Shown here: in pieces, positions 1 to 5,156 of the stretch
Layout: every line of letters begins with the position of its first letter
Position numbering within the stretch: the first letter of the stretch is position 1
From: Aquificaceae bacterium
GTDB lineage: Bacteria; Aquificota; Aquificia; Aquificales; Aquificaceae
Reading direction: 5' to 3'
DNA length: 5,406 nucleotides
Assembly: GCA_025057245.1 (NCBI GenBank)
Contig: JANWYC010000085.1
Coordinates: 1 to 5,406, forward strand
Program-made: the position numbers and the translations under genes
The notes under the pieces: generated by a model
The model's database searches: none
The model's input: only the letters and a program-made list of their open reading frames with translations
Told to the model about the DNA's origin: nothing

Positions 1-474
1 AGCAGTATAAATTATACTACTGGGCAATTAACCTATCGCTTTATCTTCAACGCGGTTAACGTGCCCCAGAACGTGGTTATAAACTACAGCAGGTCTGTGG
101 CGGCGGGCAATAGCGTGACTTTTAACCTACCTCCTACCACGAGCGTGGCGCCTTATATTTATCAAACTGCGGGTAGAGTGGTGGAAGTTTATCAAGGGGC
201 TACCAAGCTTTGCGACAGAAATGGCGGTAATGCTTGCACTTTGCAGGTGAACAATAACGTAGTGACCGTTACCTTCCCTGCGGGCGTGCCACAGAACTTA
301 ACACTTCGCTATAGCGAAGATGTAAAGGTGGACTTTAACCCTAACGTGGACATAGAACAGGTTGGGCGTCTTCCTAATGCTACCGTGCCTGCAATAGTGG
401 AGGTAAGGGTTAGATTAGAAAGTGGCGAGACCATAAGTGCGAGGGCAGGTGTGAACTTTAGGGTGGTGCCTTAA
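1..474 (+). CDS. C-terminal part of a beta-rich, probably secreted or surface protein (5' end outside window)
   Basis: The frame is open from the first base of the window, so this is a partial gene; 157 residues are visible, ending at TAA 472-474. I do not recognise the family. The visible part is rich in Val, Thr, Asn, Pro and short alternating hydrophobic stretches, as in extracellular beta-sandwich proteins, and has almost no Lys. Two segments look like copies of one strand unit: VPQNVVINYS at about residues 21-30 and VPQNLTLRYS at about 96-105, which suggests a repeated Ig-like or pilus/S-layer-like fold. The only two cysteines (about residues 71 and 79, in a CDRNGGNAC loop) could form a disulfide, again pointing to a location outside the cytoplasm. 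No membrane anchor or sorting signal is seen at the C terminus. Base composition is clearly more GC-rich than in the transposase genes downstream. It ends 31 bp before the proposed insertion point and appears to terminate naturally. Surface location is inference. Confidence 0.75.
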   Translation, partial: SSINYTTGQLTYRFIFNAVNVPQNVVINYSRSVAAGNSVTFNLPPTTSVAPYIYQTAGRVVEVYQGATKLCDRNGGNACTLQVNNNVVTVTFPAGVPQNLTLRYSEDVKVDFNPNVDIEQVGRLPNATVPAIVEVRVRLESGETISARAGVNFRVVP

Positions 475-500
475 CGTTTAGTTGACTGTATCGCAAAAGA

Positions 501-513
501 GTATAGGTTATAC
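501..513. repeat. Palindrome GTATA-GGT-TATAC at the left insertion junction
   Basis: GTATA (501-505) and TATAC (509-513) form a perfect 5-bp inverted repeat around GGT. The central GG (506-507) is the proposed crossover dinucleotide of the IS607-type insertion. A short symmetric site around a dinucleotide core is what a dimeric serine recombinase would recognise. A near copy with a TT centre lies at 562-573. Confidence 0.55.
505..513 (+). repeat. Direct repeat AGGTTATAC, left junction copy
   Basis: AGGTTATAC occurs here and again at 2761-2769, one copy at each end of the tnpA-tnpB unit. IS607 elements have no terminal inverted repeats and make no classic target duplication, but they recombine at a shared GG. 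The repeat contains GG and is longer than needed, so the exact crossover is ambiguous within it. I place it at the GG. Confidence 0.6.
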
Positions 514-528
514 TGTGTCTTGTAGGAG

Positions 529-546
529 GTTGACAACAGTTGACAA
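529..546 (+). repeat. Two GTTGACAA direct repeats, 10-bp period, at element left end
   Basis: GTTGACAA occurs at 529-536 and again at 539-546, one helical turn apart, so both copies face the same side of the DNA. The second copy contains the TTGACA -35 box of the tnpA promoter. IS607 ends carry internal repeats bound by TnpA, so these are candidate TnpA sites; that role is inferred. Confidence 0.5.
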
Positions 547-568
547 AAATTGTAGCAAAGTGTATATT
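540..568 (+). promoter_or_regulatory. sigma70-type promoter for tnpA-tnpB
   Basis: A perfect -35 box TTGACA (540-545) is followed after exactly 17 bp by TATATT (563-568), a 5/6 match to TATAAT. Transcription would start near 575, giving a leader of about 14 nt before the preferred tnpA ATG at 589. The -35 overlaps a GTTGACAA repeat and the -10 lies within a palindrome, so recombinase binding could repress the promoter. Confidence 0.65.
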
Positions 569-573
569 TATAC
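562..573. promoter_or_regulatory. Palindrome GTATA-TT-TATAC over the -10 box (candidate TnpA operator)
   Basis: The arms GTATA (562-566) and TATAC (569-573) are identical to those of the junction palindrome at 501-513; only the centre differs (TT instead of GGT). The site overlaps the tnpA -10 box. One protein, probably TnpA through its MerR-like DNA-binding domain, could bind both sites and couple autoregulation to end recognition. This is inference from sequence symmetry alone. Confidence 0.4.
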
Positions 574-588
574 TCAGGAGTGGAGCGA

Positions 589-1182
589 ATGTTATTAAGT
601 GTAAAAAAGATAAAGGAGCTATACTCAGTGAGCAGGCATACTTTGATAAGATGGGAAAAAGAGGGGTTGATAGTGCCAGTTAGAACACCTAAGGGGGTCA
701 GGAGATATAAGAAAGAGGATATAGAAAAAGTTCTTGGTTTGTTAGAGGAGAAACCAGCTTCTAAGGTAATTCTGTATGCAAGGGTATCCACAAAAAAGCA
801 AAAGGAGTATCTTAAAAACCAGATAAAAAGATTGGAAGAATATGCGAAGAAAAATGGTTGGGACTATGAAATTATCTCAGAAATAGCAAGCGGTGTAAAT
901 GAGAATAGAAGAGGTTTAAGGAAATTACTAAACAAAATCAAAAGAGGAGAGGTTTCAAAGGTAGTGATAGAGTATCCTGACAGATTGGCAAGGTTTGGTT
1001 ATGAGTATCTGAAGTTTTTCATGGAAAGCTACGGTGTAGAACTTATAGTTATTAACGGCAAAGAAAATGAAGAAGACCTGAATAGAGAATTAGCACAGGA
1101 CTTAATAGCCATAATAACCTCTTTTGCCGCAAGGATTTATGGTAAGAGAGGAGGCAAAAAGCATGATAACCCTGAGCAGTAG
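589..1182 (+). CDS. tnpA: IS607-family serine recombinase/transposase TnpA
   Basis: The product is 197 aa, the usual IS607 TnpA size, and catalyses excision and insertion of the element by serine recombination. Residues 1 to about 50 form a MerR-like helix-turn-helix (YSVSRHTLIRWEKEGLI, then GVRRY). From about 60 the resolvase catalytic domain begins, with the nucleophile Ser67 in YARVSTKKQ. Further family marks are SGVNENRRGL (101-110), DRLARFG (131-137) and the C-terminal FAARIYGKR (179-187), which is characteristic of IS607 TnpA. This N-terminal DNA-binding arrangement is reversed relative to classic resolvases and is diagnostic for IS607. ATG 589 is preferred over GTG 580 because AGGAG (576-580) sits 8 nt upstream of the ATG and would overlap the GTG. 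The 3' end overlaps tnpB by 20 nt, giving translational coupling. The gene appears complete and active-site intact. Confidence 0.95.
   Translation: MLLSVKKIKELYSVSRHTLIRWEKEGLIVPVRTPKGVRRYKKEDIEKVLGLLEEKPASKVILYARVSTKKQKEYLKNQIKRLEEYAKKNGWDYEIISEIASGVNENRRGLRKLLNKIKRGEVSKVVIEYPDRLARFGYEYLKFFMESYGVELIVINGKENEEDLNRELAQDLIAIITSFAARIYGKRGGKKHDNPEQ
1150..1154 (+). promoter_or_regulatory. Ribosome binding site of tnpB, inside tnpA
   Basis: GGAGG lies 8 nt before ATG 1163, within the purine tract AGAGAGGAGG (1145-1154). It decides the tnpB start: the alternative TTG 1124 and ATG 1139 in the same frame lie upstream of it and lack a comparable site. Ribosomes finishing tnpA at 1182 pass directly over it. 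Confidence 0.8.
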
Positions 1183-2758
1183 AGTAGAGTTTTCAAGTGA
1201 GGACATGAAAACTCTAAAAGACCTGATGAGAAGATGGTCTTCCTGCAAAAGATATGCCTATCAAAGACTGTTGGAAGGAGAAGAAAGAAAAGAACTTAAG
1301 AAAAAACTACAGGTTATATTTGGATTAAACTCAAGGTATGTAGATGATGCCATATTCAAGGCAAAGGAAGTTTTAAAAGCTTGTGAGGGAAAGGGGCAAA
1401 ACCCTAAAAAAGTTATCTTCGGTGGAAGAAGTCTTTTTGAAAAACTTAAGAAAAACCACCTTCAAGGAAAGAAAAGACAGGAGCTAAAAAGACTATGGAT
1501 AGAAGCAAGGAAATACAGGCTATATTCAAGAGGAGACAGGTCTAAGCAAGGAAACTTAAACATAAGGCTACTGTTTAAAGAGGAAGGGTTATACCTGAGG
1601 GTAAATGTAGGAAACAAAAAATGGATAGAAGGAAAGGTCTATAGGAAAGTGTCAAGAGAAAAAGACAAATGGATAGACTTTATCTGGAGCTTGCAGGTAG
1701 CAGAGAAGACAAAGAAATATTTTCCTTACAGCGTGGAGCTTTTCATAGAAGACAGCAAACTCTATGCATATATAAGCTATGAGGAAAGCATTCCACAAGT
1801 GGTGATTACAAAAGACAGTGGAGTTATAGGCATAGACGCCAACGCAAGTCCTTTTCACCTTGCTTTAGCGGAAGTAGAAAAAGACGGTAATCTTGTTAGC
1901 TATCAGCCCATTTCTCTTCATGAGCTAATTGGTAGGAAAAGAGAACAAAGAGAATACCTTGCATGGCATATAGCACATAGGATAACTGATTTAGCCTTAG
2001 AGAAGGGAAGAGCTATAGCCATAGAAAGGCTGGAAAGAGTGCCAAAAGGCTATAGAGGTGATGGAAAAGCACAGCTAAGGAAGAGATTTCAGCAATGGGC
2101 TTACAGGAGCATACTTGAGAAGATAAAGGTCTTAGCCAAAAGAAAAGGCATAGAGCTTATAGAAGTAAGTCCAGCTTACACATCAGTTATAGGCTCACTC
2201 AAGTATGCACCCATATACAGCATTGACAAAGACATAGCAGGTGCATATGTGATAGGAAGAAGGGCTTTAGGGTTTAAGGAAAAAGTGCCTGTGAATTATT
2301 TGAAACTTCTATCAAGGGAAGAATTTCTCCAGTATAGCCTTGCAAAGCTGGAAGAGAGGAAGCAGGGACTTAAGGAGGAGTTGAAGAAAGAGGGAAACAA
2401 GTATAAGAGAAATGCCTTAAAGACAGAGATATCAAAGCTTAACAAAGATATCAAGCTTTTAGTGAATTTACTCTCAAGCCTTGAGAGTGAGCCAGAGACC
2501 CGACAGCCTGCCAACCTATGGAAGGAACAGGTGAGGGAAGAGGTAAAGACCTCTTACAAACTCTGGCAAGTTCTCAGGGTAGCCCTCACACTTCCTGTCC
2601 TTGGGAAATCCTTTGTCAGGGATTTCTCTCCGCTAAAATCTGTATTGGTGGATTGGGACAGGAGTGTGAAGAGGTTAGCTCCTATACCTGGTGTAGGGGC
2701 TATGGCAAGTAGCTTGCCTGAAACTAACCAAAAGTGTAGTTTGATACACTTTTGGTAA
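1163..2758 (+). CDS. tnpB: TnpB-related RNA-guided nuclease, variant lacking the zinc finger
   Basis: The product is 531 aa, longer than the roughly 350-450 aa of most TnpB. The N-terminal part (1 to about 215) is basic and contains the RWSSCKRYAYQRL helix typical of TnpB/OrfB. The RuvC-like nuclease core follows: RuvC I GIDANASPFHLAL with Asp225, RuvC II IAIERLERV with Glu288, then the conserved VSPAYTS (335-341), and RuvC III DKDIAGAYVIGRR with Asp357 (Asp355 nearby). All three acidic positions are present, so catalysis is plausible. The usual two CxxC zinc-finger pairs between AYTS and RuvC III are absent; only 15 residues separate them and none is Cys. About 170 residues follow RuvC III, including a charged, probably coiled-coil helix (about 384-445) and a Pro/Arg-rich tail. 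In canonical TnpB the protein binds an omega/reRNA and cuts DNA beside a short flanking motif, aiding element retention; that activity is inferred here. The last codons and stop lie inside the right-end hairpin. Confidence 0.9.
   Translation: MITLSSRVEFSSEDMKTLKDLMRRWSSCKRYAYQRLLEGEERKELKKKLQVIFGLNSRYVDDAIFKAKEVLKACEGKGQNPKKVIFGGRSLFEKLKKNHLQGKKRQELKRLWIEARKYRLYSRGDRSKQGNLNIRLLFKEEGLYLRVNVGNKKWIEGKVYRKVSREKDKWIDFIWSLQVAEKTKKYFPYSVELFIEDSKLYAYISYEESIPQVVITKDSGVIGIDANASPFHLALAEVEKDGNLVSYQPISLHELIGRKREQREYLAWHIAHRITDLALEKGRAIAIERLERVPKGYRGDGKAQLRKRFQQWAYRSILEKIKVLAKRKGIELIEVSPAYTSVIGSLKYAPIYSIDKDIAGAYVIGRRALGFKEKVPVNYLKLLSREEFLQYSLAKLEERKQGLKEELKKEGNKYKRNALKTEISKLNKDIKLLVNLLSSLESEPETRQPANLWKEQVREEVKTSYKLWQVLRVALTLPVLGKSFVRDFSPLKSVLVDWDRSVKRLAPIPGVGAMASSLPETNQKCSLIHFW
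2727..2756 (+). repeat. Perfect 12-bp hairpin overlapping the tnpB stop codon
   Basis: ACCAAAAGTGTA (2727-2738) and TACACTTTTGGT (2745-2756) pair perfectly around the 6-nt loop GTTTGA. The right arm encodes the last TnpB residues and the T of the TAA stop. A second ACCA at 2758-2761 can compete for the TGGT at 2753-2756. No T-tract follows, so it is unlikely to be a simple Rho-independent terminator. It is better read as a right-end recognition site or guide-RNA scaffold stem. Confidence 0.8.
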
Positions 2759-2760
2759 CC

Positions 2761-2769
2761 AGGTTATAC
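2761..2769 (+). repeat. Direct repeat AGGTTATAC, right junction copy
   Basis: Identical to 505-513. Fusing the left flank to the right flank at the shared GG recreates GTATAGGTTATAC, a palindromic empty site. The bases before the two copies differ (TAT versus ACC), as do those after (TGTG versus CGCT), which limits the crossover to this 9-bp interval. Confidence 0.6.
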
Positions 2770-2938
2770 CGCTAATCCAAAGGACTGTTTTCTCGTTTAC
2801 GGCGTAGGAAATAGGAATTTAGCGGAGGAGGTGTATAACTTCGTAAGGTCAAGGGGGGGTGCATGCCTGTATATGTTAAACGAGAGCCCTCCCAGCTGGT
2901 TTAGGCTAAGTCCATACATGGACATTTTGCTAAGATAA
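2762..2938 (+). pseudogene. C-terminal coding fragment of an unidentified protein beside the element
   Basis: From the right junction a frame stays open for 58 codons to TAA 2936-2938, with protein-like composition: YGVGNRNLAEEVY, then VRSRGGACLYM, and an end in WFRLSPYMDILLR. There is no start codon with a ribosome binding site, so it looks like the end of a gene whose beginning is lost or separated. It is in the same frame as tnpB, after the tnpB stop. Joining the left flank at the shared GG adds only eight codons, from TTG 482, after a TAG at 479-481, so the intact gene would be about 66 aa or was already truncated. The VYGVGNRN...VRSRGG pattern looks like a strand-loop-helix unit of an alpha/beta fold, but I do not recognise the family. 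Coding character is likely; identity is unknown. Confidence 0.5.
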
Positions 2939-3110
2939 AATTTACGCATACTTTCCAAAGGCTTGATGTTCAGCTATTTCAGGATTTGAGTTCACCTTTA
3001 CGAGATTTCATAAGACCCTTCTCTTGCACAGTCAGGCTCAAATCCAAAAGTGGTTGAGTGTTAGGCATCAGAAGGTATTTTTAGACAAAGCGACTTGCTT
3101 GTGTAAGTAA
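2939..3110. other. Intergenic region with no convincing gene
   Basis: This stretch separates the plus-strand fragment from the end of the minus-strand GH57 gene. It contains a 9-bp inverted repeat and one of two CAAAAGTGGT repeats, described separately. On the minus strand a 29-codon frame (3068 to 2979, starting MPNTQPLL) and an overlapping 17-codon frame (2995 to 2942, ending EHQAFGKYA) read as protein-like, as if one sequence had been frameshifted. However, the plus strand is also open for about 40 codons here, so the coding direction cannot be decided. No ribosome binding site, promoter or T-tract terminator stands out. It may be debris of an older mobile element. Confidence 0.5.
2982..3045. 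repeat. Inverted repeat GGATTTGAG / CTCAAATCC
   Basis: GGATTTGAG (2982-2990) is perfectly complementary to CTCAAATCC (3037-3045), with 46 nt between the arms. It could close a structured RNA domain or mark the ends of a tiny insertion. It does not match a tRNA or any RNA family I know, and lacks a T-tract. Function unknown. Confidence 0.45.
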
Positions 3111-3121
3111 TCAAAAGTGGT
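3045..3121 (+). repeat. Two direct copies of CAAAAGTGGT, 67 bp apart
   Basis: CAAAAGTGGT is present at 3045-3054 and 3112-3121. The second copy overlaps the stop codon of the GH57 gene (minus-strand ...GACCACTTTTGA). The shorter core CAAAAGTG also occurs in the hairpin at 2729-2736. The spaced copies could reflect a small duplication or insertion next to the GH57 terminus; chance is possible for ten bases. Confidence 0.4.
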
Positions 3122-5156
3122 CGGGAGTGAAGTCAACCGCAAACAGCTTTTTTATCTCCGGACTTAAACTATCCCTCCTCTCCCACGCCCAGTTTTGAAG
3201 CTCCCAGCTATCTACCATAAGCTCTATCCTGCCAACGGTCTTATTGTAGTCTCTGACAAAGAGTAGTATAGCCTTTACCTCTTCTTCCATAGGCTCTTTT
3301 CTTAAGAACTCTCCTATGTATCTTTCAAGCCAGAACTTGACCGTATGGTCCCTTAAGTGGATGTTCAAACTATCCGCTTGCTCAAAGATTTTTCTAATAT
3401 CCTCTACCGGTGAGAGACTTTTCAAAAGTAGGTATAGCTTAGCTCTCAAATAAGCCTGCACCTTTGACTTTATTAGCTCGCCTGCTTCAAAGAAACTTCC
3501 CTTAGACTGCATGAGAAGATTTTCAAGGGAGAGTTGGTAGCTCTCTGTGAAAGCTACTTCTTTTTCTAAATAGTCCAGAGCCCACTGGTTTAAAAGCCAG
3601 CTTAACATAGGCTGGGGTATGGTATCTATCTGTGTATCTCTCAGACTCTCCGCTTTTTCCCAAATCTCTTCCGTTTCGGTATCAATCAAGTAAACCTTCC
3701 ACGGCTCAAAGCCTTCCACTCTGTAGTGGTATTTGCCCAACGTCCCTTCCTGTGGAATTACGTCAGAAAGCTCAAGCAACGCTATGGAAGTGATAATCCT
3801 ATCCACTGGCACGGAGTTAGGAAGAACAAGCTCGCGCCACACACCTGCACCATTTCCGTATGTAATTAAATTGCTCGGTGCTTCCTCCAGCTTTTTTATA
3901 AACGCCTTTTCTAAGCTCGTATCCCCGAGTATGTCCATAGCCTTTTTTGCAAAGAGAAGATTTTTCACAGCCTCTATGCCCGATATGTCCGCAAAAAACC
4001 AGCCGTCAGAGGAGAAGGCATAATTCATATACTTGTAAGCATAGAGATGTTTAAGCACAAACTTTCTATCCTCTTGAGTAAGTTTTTCCCTGAAGTGTTT
4101 TTCAAAGTATTCTTCCTTTGAGCCTTCCATAATGACATGCACGAAGTCAAAGAGAGTTTCCTGAGGGTCGTGAGTGCGACTTTCCAACACACGGAAAAGC
4201 CTTTCCTTAAGCCTTGACCTTAACATTTCAAGAGCTTCTCTAAGAGGAGCTCTCCAGTTTTGATGCCATTCTGGCATGCCTCCAGTGGAACATCCACAGT
4301 TAGACCTCCATCTTTCCACGCCGTGGGCACAGCTCCAAGAAGTAAACTCCACTATCTCCCCATCTCCCTCTGGTTTCATAGTCTGGTAGAGCTCCTCAAG
4401 TGTTTTTATGTTGGGGTGGTTTTCTACAAGGTATGCAAGTCCCAGCTCACCAAACTTTTTGTGATGACCAAAGGTCTCCCCATCTACTGCTATAAGGGTT
4501 ATACCTTTTCTGCTTAAAGTCCTTTTTATGACCCCTTCCATATCCTTTATTAGCTCTCCAAAAGCTATACCGTGAGAGAGCTCTCCGTCGTATACAAAAA
4601 CGTCTATCCAGCCTTCTGGTAACCTTTGTCTGAGAAACGTGCCTTGACCCTTTACCTGATGGGGTGCTAATATTACATACTTTATTCCGTGTTTTACCAG
4701 AAGGGAGAGGGTTTTTTTGTCCACCGCCAGCTCAGGAAGCCAGAAACCCGCTGGTTTTCTTCCAAACACCTTCTGAAAAGCTCTTATACCCCATACTATC
4801 TGAACTTCTCTGTCTTCCAATGGGTCAAGTGGTAGTATGGTATGGTTAAAACCGCTGGCTAACGCATTCCCGCCCGCTTCCTTTATCCTCTCCACAAACC
4901 ACCGCTTTTGTTTAATTAACCAAGACAGTAAGCTATGGGTAAAGTTAAAGCTAACTTTCTGGTAGTTGTTTACCACCTTCAGAATCCTTCCGTCCTTCCT
5001 GTAATGTGCGTAGAGATTTGGTAGGTAAGACTCTCTGAATATTCTCTCGTTCCAGTTCTCATACGGATGTGCGGAAGGCTCTATGGGGACTAATCCTAAG
5101 TATGGATTTTCTCTGGGTGGCTGATGAAAGTGACAGTGAACGCACAAAATGCTCAT
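3111..5156 (-). CDS. Glycoside hydrolase family 57 protein with DUF3536-type C-terminal region
   Basis: The product is 681 aa, with no signal peptide, so probably cytoplasmic. It belongs to the GH57 group annotated as alpha-amylase/alpha-mannosidase-like (COG1449), retaining enzymes acting on alpha-glucans such as glycogen or on maltodextrins; the exact substrate cannot be read from sequence. GH57 motifs are visible: HCHFHQPP (7-14), SGFNHTILPL (101-110), GFWLPELAVD (137-146) with the probable nucleophile Glu142, and LIAVDGETFGHH (221-232) with the probable acid/base Asp225. Family-typical segments follow: SWSCAHGVERWRSNCGC (273-289) and SSDGWFFADISGIE (382-395). The remaining C-terminal part is helical, as in the DUF3536 subgroup. 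The start is ATG 5156, directly before the first motif; it overlaps the accA stop as ATGA, with only a weak GGA upstream, so translation is probably coupled to accA. It appears complete, ending in TGA 3113-3111; no clear terminator follows. Confidence 0.9.
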   Translation of the reverse strand: MSILCVHCHFHQPPRENPYLGLVPIEPSAHPYENWNERIFRESYLPNLYAHYRKDGRILKVVNNYQKVSFNFTHSLLSWLIKQKRWFVERIKEAGGNALASGFNHTILPLDPLEDREVQIVWGIRAFQKVFGRKPAGFWLPELAVDKKTLSLLVKHGIKYVILAPHQVKGQGTFLRQRLPEGWIDVFVYDGELSHGIAFGELIKDMEGVIKRTLSRKGITLIAVDGETFGHHKKFGELGLAYLVENHPNIKTLEELYQTMKPEGDGEIVEFTSWSCAHGVERWRSNCGCSTGGMPEWHQNWRAPLREALEMLRSRLKERLFRVLESRTHDPQETLFDFVHVIMEGSKEEYFEKHFREKLTQEDRKFVLKHLYAYKYMNYAFSSDGWFFADISGIEAVKNLLFAKKAMDILGDTSLEKAFIKKLEEAPSNLITYGNGAGVWRELVLPNSVPVDRIITSIALLELSDVIPQEGTLGKYHYRVEGFEPWKVYLIDTETEEIWEKAESLRDTQIDTIPQPMLSWLLNQWALDYLEKEVAFTESYQLSLENLLMQSKGSFFEAGELIKSKVQAYLRAKLYLLLKSLSPVEDIRKIFEQADSLNIHLRDHTVKFWLERYIGEFLRKEPMEEEVKAILLFVRDYNKTVGRIELMVDSWELQNWAWERRDSLSPEIKKLFAVDFTPDHF

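Larger units (their letters stand above)
506..2763 (+). mobile_element. IS607-family insertion sequence (tnpA + tnpB)
   Basis: The unit consists of an IS607-type serine recombinase gene overlapping a tnpB gene on the same strand, the standard IS607 layout. Ends are inferred: GG at 506-507 and GG at 2762-2763 lie inside the shared AGGTTATAC, and IS607 TnpA characteristically recombines at GG without target duplication. The left end holds GTTGACAA direct repeats and a GTATA/TATAC palindrome; the right end holds a perfect 12-bp hairpin that includes the tnpB stop. Both genes are A-rich, unlike the flanking surface-protein gene, consistent with transfer. Both ORFs are intact, so the element may be active. 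The two genes fix the family firmly, while the boundaries are a proposal. Confidence 0.75.
2700..2783 (+). ncRNA. Candidate omega/reRNA 3' part with guide segment
   Basis: TnpB guide RNAs are known to arise from the 3' end of tnpB and run through the element's right end, the guide being flanking DNA. Here a perfect hairpin (2727-2756) sits just before the proposed right end at GG 2762-2763, so the guide would start near 2764 with TTATACCGCTAATCC. The 5' limit given is arbitrary, since the scaffold normally reaches further into tnpB. Location and structure fit, but no RNA evidence exists and this variant TnpB family may differ. Confidence 0.35.

Noticed and set aside
580..588. GTG 580 as the tnpA start
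   Set aside because: It overlaps the best Shine-Dalgarno sequence AGGAG (576-580), which is well placed for ATG 589.
1124..1162. TTG 1124 or ATG 1139 as the tnpB start
   Set aside because: GGAGG at 1150-1154 is correctly spaced only for ATG 1163, and TnpB family proteins begin at about that point.
2518..2712. 64-codon plus-strand frame inside the tnpB 3' region
   Set aside because: It lies in another frame of an intact tnpB and has no family resemblance or ribosome binding site; it is a shadow.
2727..2756. Hairpin as an ordinary Rho-independent terminator
   Set aside because: The stem is A/T-rich and no T-tract follows on either strand; its position at the element end fits a recombination or guide-RNA role better.
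2982..3045. tRNA-like T-arm (CTCAAATCC) or CRISPR repeat
   Set aside because: No cloverleaf arms can be drawn, no CCA-like end is seen, and there is no regularly spaced repeat series.
2939..3057. Plus-strand open stretch of about 40 codons (contains LSSPLRDFIRPF)
   Set aside because: No start codon or ribosome binding site, and the minus strand is similarly open, so coding cannot be supported.
3733..4849. Several plus-strand frames opposite the GH57 gene
   Set aside because: They are antisense shadows; the minus-strand GH57 frame has all its family motifs.
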